Below, piece after piece: positions 1 to 7,916 of a stretch of 64,000 nt of DNA (the first letter of the stretch is position 1; each line of letters begins with the position of its first letter). The notes beneath the pieces were generated by a model, which worked only from the letters and a program-made list of their open reading frames with translations, had not been told where the DNA came from and did no database searches. Both the position numbers and the translations under genes were made by a program. This stretch comes from an uncultured Oscillospiraceae bacterium (GTDB taxonomy: Bacteria; Bacillota; Clostridia; Oscillospirales; Acutalibacteraceae), in contig CAJUNQ010000016.1 in the NCBI GenBank assembly GCA_910587835.1, positions 1 through 64,000 on the forward strand. Reading direction: 5' to 3'.

Positions 1-106
1 CTTAACCGAAAATATCAGCCCTGTTCAGCCGGTTTGCAAAAATCTCTCGCTGACCGGCTTGCTTTGCTATACCCATTTTCATGCCACAAAAATTATGCTA
101 ACTTTT

Positions 107-970
107 TCATTTTGGGGCTTGACACCTATTTGCAGGTTTGCACACAAGAATTTCCCCTGTGCAGGCCGGGTCGTCCCGGATGATCTCCTCCACAGCAGGC
201 ACACAGATATGGCCGCTGAGGGGGTTTTTGATGCTGAGAATAGGCGCGGTAAGGCTGGCCTCTACCTGGGACCTTTCAAAGCTCAAATCCGTGTCAATCA
301 TTTCGCAGTTCACCAGCCTCAGACCCTTGCAGTAGCAAAGGGGCTGGGTGCCGATGATCTTGCAGTTCTCAAAGGTGACATTCTCGCAGTACCAGGCCAG
401 ATATTCGCCCTTGATGGTGCTGTTGCGCACCGTCACATTTTTGGCGTGCCAAAAGGCGTCCTTAGTGTCAAAATTACAGTTGTCAAACTCCGAATCCACA
501 ATGTACTGGAAAGAATATTTCCCCTTCAGCGTCACATCGTCAAAGCGCAGGCGGGTAGACCGCATCATAAAATACTCGCCCTCCACCTGGCAGCGCTCCA
601 TGGCAATGCCCTGTACAAACCAGCCGAACTCCGGCGAAATCACATGGCAGTCCCGCATGGTTACATCGCCGCACTCCCGCAGGGCCTTGATGCCGTGAAG
701 GCGTGTGCCGCTGATCTCCGCCTGATGAGTATACCAGAGCGCCGCCCGGCAAAGGTCGGTCATATGACAGTCCTGGATGGTCAGGCCCTCGTTATGCCAG
801 AAGGGGTAGCGCAGGTTAAAAAAGCTCCGCTCCACGCGAACATCCCGGCACTCCTTAAAGGCGCTCTCCCCGTCAGCCGGGCCGTCAAAGGAGCAGTCGC
901 GCACCGTGATCCCCGTGCTGCCATACAGGGCCCGCTCCTGGTCAAAGGTCTTGTTCTCTATCATTGTCAT
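107..970 (-). CDS. DUF3737 family beta-helix protein
   Basis: A 287-residue protein of the DUF3737 family, which is predicted to fold as a right-handed parallel beta-helix like pectate lyases. Its biochemical role is not established. The sequence shows the expected short rungs, with repeated patterns such as 'VRDCSF', 'IQDCHM', 'MRDCHV' and 'FENCKI', where buried Cys/Asn positions stack. There is no signal peptide, so it is probably cytoplasmic. The frame is open further upstream, but the ATG at 970 is preceded by AAAGGAG at good spacing and fits the family N-terminus (MTMIENKTF). The gene stands alone with its own promoter. Family assignment is confident; function is unknown. Confidence 0.85.
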   Translation of the reverse strand: MTMIENKTFDQERALYGSTGITVRDCSFDGPADGESAFKECRDVRVERSFFNLRYPFWHNEGLTIQDCHMTDLCRAALWYTHQAEISGTRLHGIKALRECGDVTMRDCHVISPEFGWFVQGIAMERCQVEGEYFMMRSTRLRFDDVTLKGKYSFQYIVDSEFDNCNFDTKDAFWHAKNVTVRNSTIKGEYLAWYCENVTFENCKIIGTQPLCYCKGLRLVNCEMIDTDLSFERSQVEASLTAPILSIKNPLSGHICVPAVEEIIRDDPACTGEILVCKPANRCQAPK

Positions 971-1028
971 GCTGATACTCCTTTTTGGGAAAGTCTTCCC
1001 GCCCACAGGCGCGGAAGAATTGTATACC

Positions 1029-1057
1029 ATTATACTCCACTTTCTCCCAAAACACAA
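1029..1057 (-). promoter_or_regulatory. Sigma-A-like promoter of the DUF3737 gene
   Basis: On the minus strand a weak -35 (TTGTGT) lies 17 bases from a perfect -10 (TATAAT), about 60 bases upstream of the chosen start at 970. Confidence 0.5.
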
Positions 1058-1103
1058 GTACCTGAAAAGCATACCATGCTATGCTCCAAAGGCATAGCAG
1101 CCG

Positions 1104-2087
1104 TTATTTCTTCTCCTCACCCTTTTCCGCGCTCTGCTGCATGGCCCGAAGCAGCTCCTTCTGCTGCCTTTTGCTCTCCCGGGCCTGACGCCGGCGCTTG
1201 GCCGTGAGCAGCAATACCACCGCAGCCACTGCCGCCAGCAGAACCAGTGTGGGCAGATGGGTCACCACAAACAGCCCCAGCTCCTGGAAGAAAACCACAA
1301 TGTCCCTGGCATTTTCCCGCATACCGGCCCAGGCCCGGCTGCCCCAGCTCTCGGGGGCAGGCTCCGTGAGCTCCCGCACCTCCCGCAGCTCCAGGTGTAC
1401 CGTGCTGTAATTGATCTGGCTGTCATAAACCCGCAGGGTAGACTCATAATTTTGCAGCTGATAGCGCACTGTGGTCAGCCTGTCCTCCAAGCTGAGGATG
1501 TCCTCCAGGCTCTGCGCCTGCTCCAACAGCTCCAGCAGACGCTCCTGCTCCACCCGCAGCGCGTCCCGGTAGCTCTGGGCGTCAACATAGCTCAGGGTAA
1601 CATCCTCCTCGTTGACAGAGCGGCTGAGCACATTGCAGTTCTCCCCCATAGCGGCGAGAAACCCGTCCAGCCGGTCCGCCGGCACCCGAAGCTTCAGCTG
1701 ACAGGAGCGGCTATGCTCGTCATAGGCGTACATCTCCGAATTCTCCGTATAGCCCCCCGCCTCTGCCAGCCGGGTGTTAAGCCACTCGAGAAAGCCGTCG
1801 TACTCTCTGGTCTCCGCCTCCATATGAACCGTAACGATTCGCTTCCGGCTCTCATCCTTGGGGGCGACAGCCTCCCCGCCTCCACTCGCTCCGGCTTCCT
1901 CTGGGGCAGCCTCCTCAGCGGGCCCACCGCCAACCGTGTCAAAGCCCTCGGCCTCAACGGCGGTGGATTCCGCCTTCGCGCCTTGGCCACTGTCCGCGCT
2001 ATTCCCACTGCCTCCGCAGGCGGAAAGGGACAGCGTCAGCAAAATGGCCAGAGCCAAAGCTGTGATATGCCTCCACTTCATGTTCAT
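1104..2087 (-). CDS. DUF4349 domain lipoprotein
   Basis: A 327-residue secreted lipoprotein. The N-terminus carries a signal peptide ending in a lipobox (LSLSACGG), so the mature protein should be lipid-anchored at Cys outside the membrane. Low-complexity Ala/Glu/Gly sequence follows, then the DUF4349 domain from about residue 80 ('RKRIVTVHMEAETREYDGF'). The domain includes a helical, coiled-coil-prone stretch (QERLLELLEQAQSLEDILSL). A C-terminal transmembrane helix precedes a basic tail. The role of DUF4349 proteins is not known; envelope stress or surface functions have been guessed. The ATG at 2087 has AGGGGGG six bases upstream and is preferred over ATG 2093, which would sit on top of the ribosome site. 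Confidence 0.85.
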   Translation of the reverse strand: MNMKWRHITALALAILLTLSLSACGGSGNSADSGQGAKAESTAVEAEGFDTVGGGPAEEAAPEEAGASGGGEAVAPKDESRKRIVTVHMEAETREYDGFLEWLNTRLAEAGGYTENSEMYAYDEHSRSCQLKLRVPADRLDGFLAAMGENCNVLSRSVNEEDVTLSYVDAQSYRDALRVEQERLLELLEQAQSLEDILSLEDRLTTVRYQLQNYESTLRVYDSQINYSTVHLELREVRELTEPAPESWGSRAWAGMRENARDIVVFFQELGLFVVTHLPTLVLLAAVAAVVLLLTAKRRRQARESKRQQKELLRAMQQSAEKGEEKK

Positions 2088-2112
2088 ACTCATCCCCCCT
2101 GTTTTTATCTAT

Positions 2113-2141
2113 ATTATAGGGGAATCGGGGAGATATTTCAA
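2113..2141 (-). promoter_or_regulatory. Sigma-A promoter of the DUF4349 gene
   Basis: Minus-strand TTGAAA, a 17-base spacer and TATAAT, ending about 25 bases before the start codon at 2087. Confidence 0.7.
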
Positions 2142-2196
2142 GAGAAATTGCACAGCTGTAACCAGGAATTACAGGATTGTAAAGGGGCCTGCTTCC

Positions 2197-2574
2197 TTAA
2201 AACTTCACCCTGCGCTTCCGGTTGGCCCCCAAAATACCGCCAATGGCGCCGCTAAGCAGCACAGCCGCCGCCTTGCCCCCGCTGGCAGGGGTCAGCTGCC
2301 CCCCAAAGGACAGCACAGTCACCAACCCCGCCACCGCCAAAAACAGGGCTCCGGCTCCCAGCCCCAGCAGCAGGCCCTTTTCCCGCAGGGACAGAGCCGG
2401 GAAAAAGCCCCCCAGAAAAACCGCGCCGCAGGCGATCAGCGTAGTAATCAAAGCCAGGGAACCCCTGGGCAGAGACCCGCTGCGGCAGACGGCAAAGGCC
2501 GCGATGGACAGCAGCAGCATACCCGCTGCCGCGGTAATCAGGGCGGAAAACGCCATTGCTTTAACCCATTTCAT
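2197..2574 (-). CDS. TIGR04086 family small membrane protein
   Basis: A 125-residue, very hydrophobic protein with four predicted membrane helices, Gly-rich loops (LLGLGAGALFLAVAGLV) and a basic C-terminus (GANRKRRVKF). It matches the TIGR04086 family of Firmicutes membrane proteins. This family is commonly found beside yajC, as here, where it lies about 95 bases downstream of yajC on the same strand. The function is unknown, though a link with secretion or the cell envelope is plausible from context. A long hairpin sits in the gap before the start codon. Confidence 0.8.
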   Translation of the reverse strand: MKWVKAMAFSALITAAAGMLLLSIAAFAVCRSGSLPRGSLALITTLIACGAVFLGGFFPALSLREKGLLLGLGAGALFLAVAGLVTVLSFGGQLTPASGGKAAAVLLSGAIGGILGANRKRRVKF

Positions 2575-2592
2575 AACAAAAAGACCTCACAA

Positions 2593-2634
2593 CTCATCAG
2601 ATTCACAGGTTCCTACCTGTGCTATCTGTATGAG
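2593..2634 (-). promoter_or_regulatory. Long imperfect hairpin between yajC and the TIGR04086 gene
   Basis: An inverted repeat with arms CTCAT, AGAT and CACAGGT, all matched on the other side, around a four-base loop (TCCT). The core CACAGGT-TCCT-ACCTGTG is perfect. It has no T-run, so it is not a standard terminator. It lies about 20 bases before the TIGR04086 start and could affect RNA stability or translation of that gene. Confidence 0.45.
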
Positions 2635-2668
2635 CCGCAAGGCCTTCTTATGCCTGTCTCAAAAAAGA

Positions 2669-3001
2669 TCAGTCATCCTCATGCACAGTGTCCACACTGC
2701 CAATGGACCAACGCTTGACCCGCAGCTTGGACTTGTCGCTGCCGGTCTCAATGATGACAGAATCAGACTCGTCCTTTACTGCCACAATCCGTCCGCAGAT
2801 GCCGCCAATGGTGGTGATCTCGTCCCCCACCTGGGCGTTTTTGCGCATCTCAGCCTCTTTTTTCTTCTTCTTGTTCTGGGGACGGAAGAAAATAAAATAG
2901 AGCGCCACAAAAAACAGGCCGTAAACCAAAATCATCACGATCAGGCTCATGCCTCCGCCCGCTCCGGCTGCCGCCGCGTCCAGTACCTTTAGGTTGTACA
3001 T
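2669..3001 (-). CDS. yajC: Preprotein translocase subunit YajC
   Basis: A 110-residue YajC, the small single-pass membrane accessory of the Sec translocon (partner of SecDF). A short N-terminal segment leads into one transmembrane helix (MILVYGLFFVALYFIFF), then the hallmark FRPQNKKKKK basic motif and a soluble domain with VGDEITTIGGICGRI, typical of the family. It is encoded next to tgt, an arrangement conserved in many bacteria (tgt-yajC), although here it has its own promoter. The ATG at 3001 has only a distant ribosome site (GGAAGGG), so translation may be modest. The C-terminus (SVDTVHEDD) is acidic. Confidence 0.93.
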   Translation of the reverse strand: MYNLKVLDAAAAGAGGGMSLIVMILVYGLFFVALYFIFFRPQNKKKKKEAEMRKNAQVGDEITTIGGICGRIVAVKDESDSVIIETGSDKSKLRVKRWSIGSVDTVHEDD

Positions 3002-3037
3002 CTTGTGTCAACACATCCCTTCCAGTGATTACCACTG

Positions 3038-3066
3038 ATTATAACAGGAAAAGCCCCCACTTGCAA
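3038..3066 (-). promoter_or_regulatory. Sigma-A promoter of yajC
   Basis: Minus-strand TTGCAA, a 17-base spacer and TATAAT just downstream of the tgt stop codon, so yajC can be transcribed independently of tgt. Confidence 0.65.
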
Positions 3067-3093
3067 GTAAAATCTTTTTATTCCAGACAGAAG

Positions 3094-4224
3094 CTAAATC
3101 CTCTTCCCCAGCACCTGTATTTTTTCTTGGTAAAACTCCGCAAAACGCCCCTCGTCCAGGGCCTGGCGGATGTCTGCAAGCAGATGGTTATAAAAATACA
3201 GATTATGCATCACCGTCAGCCGCATGGCAAGCATCTCTCCCGCCTTAAACAGGTGGTGCAGGTAGGCCCGGCTGAATTTCTGACAGACCGGACAGCCGCA
3301 CCGGGAGTCCAGAGGGCTCTCGTCCAAAGTATATTTCGCGTTAAGCAGATTGCGCACACCCTCGCTGGTAAAGGCATGGCCATGCCGGGCGTTGCGGGTG
3401 GGCATCACGCAGTCGAACAGGTCCACGCCCCGGCTCACAGCCTCTAAAATATTGACAGGGGTGCCCACCCCCATCAGGTAGCGGATTTTATCCTCAGGCA
3501 TATGGGGCTCAATGGCCTCGATGATGGCATACATCTCCTCAGCGGGCTCCCCCACCGCCAGCCCCCCAATGCCGTAGCCGTCCAGGTCCATGGCGGCAAT
3601 GCGCTTCATATGCTCCACCCGCAGGTCCCTGTAGGTGCAGCCCTGGTTAATGCCGAACAGCATTTGCCGGGGGTTCAGGGTGTCCTCTAGGCTGTTGAGC
3701 CGGGCCATCTCCGTCTTGCAGCGTTCCAGCCAGCGGACAGTGCGGGCGCAGGAGGCCTTTGCGTACTCATAGGGCGCGGGGTTCTCCACACACTCGTCAA
3801 AGGCCATGGCAATGGTAGAGCCCAGATTGGACTGGATGCGCATACTCTCCTCCGGCCCCATAAAAATTTTACGGCCGTCGATATGAGAGGCAAAGGTGAC
3901 CCCCTCCTCCCGGATGCTCCGAAGCTTGGCCAGTGAGAACACCTGAAAGCCGCCGCTGTCAGTGAGCACCGGGCCCTCCCAGCCGGTAAAACGCCGCACG
4001 CCGCCCAACGCCCTGACCGTCTCGTCCCCTGGGCGCAGATGCAGATGGTAGGTGTTGCACAGCTGCACCTGACAGCCCAGCTCCTTCAAATCATAAGCGG
4101 AAACAGCCCCCTTGATGGCTCCCGCTGTGGCCACGTTCATAAATCCAGGGGTCTGCACCGTGCCGTGGACCGTGGCAAATTCTCCCCGGCGGGCAGCTCC
4201 CTCTTTTTTCAATAACCGGTACAT
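3094..4224 (-). CDS. tgt: Queuine tRNA-ribosyltransferase (TGT)
   Basis: A 376-residue tRNA-guanine transglycosylase that exchanges guanine-34 of GUN-anticodon tRNAs for preQ1 or queuine. The general-base Asp is at 89 in LTDSGGFQVFSL and the nucleophile Asp at 271 in DLFDCVMPTRNARHG. The structural zinc site is C309, C311, C314 and H340. Length and motif order match the bacterial family. The ATG at 4224 follows GGGAGG and begins MYRLLKKEG, the usual start; the 43 codons of open frame upstream are not coding. It has its own promoter and lies upstream of yajC. Confidence 0.96.
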   Translation of the reverse strand: MYRLLKKEGAARRGEFATVHGTVQTPGFMNVATAGAIKGAVSAYDLKELGCQVQLCNTYHLHLRPGDETVRALGGVRRFTGWEGPVLTDSGGFQVFSLAKLRSIREEGVTFASHIDGRKIFMGPEESMRIQSNLGSTIAMAFDECVENPAPYEYAKASCARTVRWLERCKTEMARLNSLEDTLNPRQMLFGINQGCTYRDLRVEHMKRIAAMDLDGYGIGGLAVGEPAEEMYAIIEAIEPHMPEDKIRYLMGVGTPVNILEAVSRGVDLFDCVMPTRNARHGHAFTSEGVRNLLNAKYTLDESPLDSRCGCPVCQKFSRAYLHHLFKAGEMLAMRLTVMHNLYFYNHLLADIRQALDEGRFAEFYQEKIQVLGKRI

Positions 4225-4252
4225 GGATTCCTCCCAACAATGTGATGGGTCT

Positions 4253-4281
4253 ATTATACACGGCTTCCGACTGGTTTTCAA
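4253..4281 (-). promoter_or_regulatory. Sigma-A promoter of tgt
   Basis: Minus-strand TTGAAA, a 17-base spacer and TATAAT, about 28 bases upstream of the tgt ATG. Confidence 0.75.
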
Positions 4282-4374
4282 TGGTTTTCTGCAGACAAAA
4301 GCCCCCAGCAGAACCGACCGGCGCATTTCCCGCAAATCCTGCCAAAACAAGAGAGCGGCAAACCGCCCCCTCTC

Positions 4375-4650
4375 ACTATACAGTACAATCCAAGTCCTTC
4401 AGCAATAAAAGCGAGACCATTCCCCGCGACTATAGGCCTCCCCCAACTTAAACCACGCCATGCAGCCCCAAAAACAAGATATCCCCTAACCCGGTAAAAC
4501 CACCACCCAGAACCAAAACCACGCTTCACAAGCATCCAAAAGAACCAGCCTGTACAGGTAAATCCACCCCACACTGCTCCCCAGACACAAACAAAACCTC
4601 ACTCAAGTCTTTCCCCCTGAACTGCAAAATCCAACCGTCTTGAGACATGT
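4375..4650. repeat. Tandem duplication, copy 1 (degenerate)
   Basis: First of two direct copies of a ~283-bp segment. It starts at ACTATACAGT and runs through the shared block CTTAAACCACGCCATGCAGC. Most positions match copy 2 with scattered substitutions and a net two-base indel. The copy includes a remnant of the 3' end of the downstream membrane-protein gene, so it arose by duplicating that gene end plus its flank. Open minus-strand frames inside both copies look incidental. Confidence 0.8.
4599..4634 (-). pseudogene. Duplicated 3' end of the MacB-like gene
   Basis: On the minus strand these 36 bases read LDFAVQGERLE-stop, against LDFAVQRERLE-stop at the true gene end at 4882. Upstream codons keep only weak similarity. 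This is a truncated, non-functional copy left by the tandem duplication. Confidence 0.75.
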
Positions 4651-4659
4651 CCCCACTTT

Positions 4660-4930
4660 ACTATACAGTGCAACCCATGTCTCTTGACAATAAAGTGAGA
4701 CTATCCCCTGTGATTACAGTCCTCACCCAACTTAAACCACGCCATGCAGCCCCAAAAACAAGATACCCCCTAACTCGTTGAAACAGCCGCCCAGAACCAA
4801 AACCACGCTTCACAAGCAGCCAAAAGAACCAGCCTGTGCAAGCAAACTCCCCGACACTGCTCCCCAGGCACAAACGAAACCTCACTCAAGTCTTTCTCTC
4901 TGGACCGCAAAATCCAACTTCCTCAGAACA
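4660..4930. repeat. Tandem duplication, copy 2 (includes the live gene end)
   Basis: Second direct copy of the ~283-bp unit. Its right part is the last ~15 codons and stop (4882-4884) of the intact MacB-like gene; the rest is noncoding 3' flank. Confidence 0.8.
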
Positions 4931-6108
4931 CGCCTCCACAGTTGTCCCCTGAACACCCCGCCGGAAAACACCGAAAGCAGCCAGCGGCCTCCAAAAACCA
5001 CCGGCAGGGTCAGCCACAGGGCCCGGTCGTGGGCAAGGCCGGGCGACAGGCAAACCGACGCGGCAAAGGCCATCAGCGCCCCCCCGGCGCAGCAAACCCA
5101 CAGCTCCGCCGGACTGGCAGGGCGGGGCAGCAGGGGCGCCAGCAACGCTGCCAACACTCCCAAACCCGCCGCTTGCAGTGCCGGCAGAAGCAGCTCCAGC
5201 TCCGGTACGGTTTTTTCTGAGGACAGGGCCTGCAGCAGCTCCTCGCGCTTTTCAGCGAACAGCCGGCCCCAAAAGTCAAAGTCAGACCAACGGTTGGGAA
5301 TCATCTCCTCCGGCAGCTGAAAACGGAACTCTGTCAGCCAAAGCAGCAGAAACCACATCGCCCCGGCAAGGGCAATGCAGAGCCAGAGCCTCCCCCGCCC
5401 CCCTTCCGGCGAAAAAGCGGCCCAGATATTCCGCAAGACCTCCCCCAGCAGCAGAACCAAAACCGGCAAAAGCGACAGCCACCGGCCCAGAACCGCCAGG
5501 GTCTGGGGCTGGCTCCAAACGCCGGTGAGGCCGTTCCGGGCCGCAAAGTCCTCCGCCGTCAAACGAGGGTGCTCCCCCTCCGGTGTGCGCAGGGTCAAAT
5601 GGTCCAGTCCCGCGTCCCGGGAGGCGGCTGGGAGCACAACCAAAGGCCGGTCCGTCTCCAAAACGCCCCGCACCACCCGCTGCTCTCCTCCCAGGTCCAC
5701 CCGGCTGCCCACCGGAGCAGGAACTCCAAACAAGGCCATGGCCGTGCTCCTGTCTATGAGACATCCGTCCTGGTCATTTTCCTCCAAAGACGCAGTCGCG
5801 CCCAACAGCAGCCGGGCATTGCCCCACAACACGATCTTCCCGCAGGACGCAAAGCGGTTCAGGTCCCGGTTTTCCACCGTCACGCTGTCCCGCTGGCCCC
5901 AAAGCACAAAGGCAGAGGGCCGCTCCCGTAGCTGCTCCCGTTCCCTCATATCTATCCCGTCCTGCCCGGTAAGCTCCCGGTCCATAACCAACAGCCGCAG
6001 ACCGTCCAGGTCCTGGGCCTCCAACTCCCATGCCGCCCCTCTGGCCAGAGCAAAGCACAAAAAGAACAGCCCGCAGGCAGCTGCCCTCATCCACCGCCCG
6101 GCTCTCAC
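4882..6108 (-). CDS. MacB-like periplasmic-core membrane protein (ABC permease-like)
   Basis: A 408-residue membrane protein. An N-terminal hydrophobic segment is followed by an extracytoplasmic region resembling the MacB periplasmic core ('MALFGVPAPVGSRVDLGG', then 'VVRGVLETD'). Three to five C-terminal membrane helices follow. It lacks a recognisable FtsX C-terminal signature, so it is a divergent relative. The GTG at 6108 overlaps the stop of the upstream adaptor gene (GTGA) and has GGAGG four bases before it, implying translational coupling; ATG 6090 is the alternative. The adaptor partner suggests an export or envelope-sensing complex, but no ATPase gene is adjacent. The 3' end lies inside a tandem duplication. 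Confidence 0.6.
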   Translation of the reverse strand: MRAGRWMRAAACGLFFLCFALARGAAWELEAQDLDGLRLLVMDRELTGQDGIDMREREQLRERPSAFVLWGQRDSVTVENRDLNRFASCGKIVLWGNARLLLGATASLEENDQDGCLIDRSTAMALFGVPAPVGSRVDLGGEQRVVRGVLETDRPLVVLPAASRDAGLDHLTLRTPEGEHPRLTAEDFAARNGLTGVWSQPQTLAVLGRWLSLLPVLVLLLGEVLRNIWAAFSPEGGRGRLWLCIALAGAMWFLLLWLTEFRFQLPEEMIPNRWSDFDFWGRLFAEKREELLQALSSEKTVPELELLLPALQAAGLGVLAALLAPLLPRPASPAELWVCCAGGALMAFAASVCLSPGLAHDRALWLTLPVVFGGRWLLSVFSGGVFRGQLWRRVLRKLDFAVQRERLE

Positions 6109-7772
6109 GGGACCTCCAGGCGAATCCGGTCGCCTGTATTGACTGGCTTGGCAGAGGCTGCCAGAAAGCCCTGCCCCCAATCCAGGTCTCCCTGCTGAAT
6201 AGCTGCCATGGTCTCGTTTTTTTCCAGCACCGTCACATCCCGGCGGGAGGCGGTAAGCTCAGTGCCAAGCAATCCCGCCTTCTCCTGGGTCACCAACAAA
6301 AAATACACGCCGTTGTCCTCATGCAGGGCGCTCAAAGGCACCCGGCAGGGGTACTCCTCCGACTTGCGGCGCACCTCCAGCTCTGCCGCCGTGCCAATAG
6401 CCAGCACGCCCTCCGGAGGGCGAACCGTCACGTCCAGCAGGCCAGAATCAGTAGGGCTGACCGTAACGGTTTCCAGCCTCAGCCCCTCAATGGGGGGCCG
6501 GCCGCTGCCCAGCTTGATCACCGCCTCGTCGCCGGGAGACAGATATTTTTCCAGCTCCACAGGAAACTGGGCCGTGAACACCCCGCCGTTGGCCTCCCCG
6601 GCCAGCAGCAGCGCCGTTCCATCCGGCGTAGGCATTCCCACTGTAAGGCTGACTCCCGTGACAGTACCAGAGCAGGGCGCCCGCACCACGCCCCCATCCT
6701 TTACCAGCGCTTCCAGCCGGGCCACCTGTTGGGCCTGATGCTCCCGGTCCAACTCCGCCTTTTTGCCTGAGCTGTCCTGAGCCTGAGGACGCTGAGCGTC
6801 CTCCACCTGCCGGCTGGCGGAGCGCAGGGCATTCTCCCGGCTCTCCACCGCCCGGTCATAGTTTTGCTGTGCCGCGTCCACACTGTCCCGCAGAAGCTGA
6901 AGCTGCGTACTGGCCTCGGTGTACGCAGCCAGCGCGTTGTCGGCAGAGGCCTTCTCCTGCCGGGCGGCGTCTGCCTGAAGCCCGGCCTCGTCCAGCCTGG
7001 GCTGATACTCCTCCCGAACCTGAGCCTCCCGCTGGTCCGGGTCCTCCTGGGCCTCCTCTGCCTCCTTCCGGGCCTGAGCGACCTTCTCCTCCAACTCATT
7101 CTGCAAACGGGTCAGCTCCTCCTCAGCCAGCCGCAGCTTTTCAGCGGTCTGGGCGCATGCGGCCTCCAAAGCGGAGAGCTCTCCCGCCGGAGGCGCGGCG
7201 GCGTTCAGCTTGGCCTTGGCCTCGTTCAGCGTCTTGGCCGCCCGCTCCACCTCCTTGTCTCCGCTGGACTTGGCAGCGGCATAGTCCTCATTGGCCCGCT
7301 GCAACGCCCGGGCCTGGTCCTGGGCGGAAAGGCTCTCCCGGCTGGCCCGGTCCTGCAAATCCATATCCAGCCGCTGAAGCATCTCCCGGGCCTGGGCCAA
7401 CTTGTCCTCCAGGTCGGCGGCGTCCAGGGTAAACAGGGGCGCGCCCTGCTCTACCACTGCGCCCGGCTTCACTCCAATCCCCGCCACCCGCAGCCCCGGC
7501 TCGGTGGTGACTGCCTGGGCAGACAGCTCCTCCACCTTGCCAAAGCCGGTCATGGTCCGGTCAATAGTCCCCTTGGATGGGTAAGCCAAAGCGACCTGAG
7601 GAATGGTCAGCCCGTCCGCTGCCCGTGAGAGCAGCGTAAACAGCGCCATCAGCAGCAAAAAGCCCCCCATATACCGGATAGCCCGCCGGGACAAGCTGGC
7701 CTTTGGCTTTTCCCTTGCCGGCTGAGGCGCAGGGCGATGCGCCCGGTAGTGCCGCATGTGTTGATTGCCCAT
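6105..7772 (-). CDS. HlyD-family efflux periplasmic adaptor
   Basis: A 555-residue membrane fusion protein. A basic N-terminus and one membrane helix (around residues 33-50) are followed by a lipoyl-like half-motif (VAGIGVKPGAVVEQGAPLFTLDAADLEDKL). A long alpha-helical hairpin spans roughly residues 125-350 and is rich in Ala, Glu, Gln and Arg. The second half-motif (VVRAPCSGTVTGVSLTVG) and beta-barrel domains come last. Such adaptors bridge an inner-membrane pump to the cell exterior. It lies downstream of a sugar-type importer operon and is coupled to the MacB-like gene after it. The substrate is unknown. The pairing of importer and adaptor genes in one operon is unusual. Confidence 0.8.
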   Translation of the reverse strand: MGNQHMRHYRAHRPAPQPAREKPKASLSRRAIRYMGGFLLLMALFTLLSRAADGLTIPQVALAYPSKGTIDRTMTGFGKVEELSAQAVTTEPGLRVAGIGVKPGAVVEQGAPLFTLDAADLEDKLAQAREMLQRLDMDLQDRASRESLSAQDQARALQRANEDYAAAKSSGDKEVERAAKTLNEAKAKLNAAAPPAGELSALEAACAQTAEKLRLAEEELTRLQNELEEKVAQARKEAEEAQEDPDQREAQVREEYQPRLDEAGLQADAARQEKASADNALAAYTEASTQLQLLRDSVDAAQQNYDRAVESRENALRSASRQVEDAQRPQAQDSSGKKAELDREHQAQQVARLEALVKDGGVVRAPCSGTVTGVSLTVGMPTPDGTALLLAGEANGGVFTAQFPVELEKYLSPGDEAVIKLGSGRPPIEGLRLETVTVSPTDSGLLDVTVRPPEGVLAIGTAAELEVRRKSEEYPCRVPLSALHEDNGVYFLLVTQEKAGLLGTELTASRRDVTVLEKNETMAAIQQGDLDWGQGFLAASAKPVNTGDRIRLEVP

Positions 7773-7916
7773 GGTGGACGTCCTCTCTCTCGGTAAGTTT
7801 TTCGTCAGATATCAGCCTATGACCTTGCTGGTCACATTTTTGCAGACAGGGAAAAGCTCTCTGCCCGCCGCTTACAAGCATCCTTTTCATCCAATCAGCA
7901 CCCTGGCCCTTATTTT

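Noticed and set aside
59..1207. 382-codon plus-strand open frame across the DUF3737 gene
   Set aside because: It is a shadow of the minus-strand gene; no ribosome site and no recognisable domain.
4278..4885. Two minus-strand open frames sharing the peptide motif GYLVFGAAWRGLSW
   Set aside because: The similarity is explained by the DNA-level tandem duplication. Neither has a ribosome site, and the composition (Trp/Gly-rich) is not protein-like.
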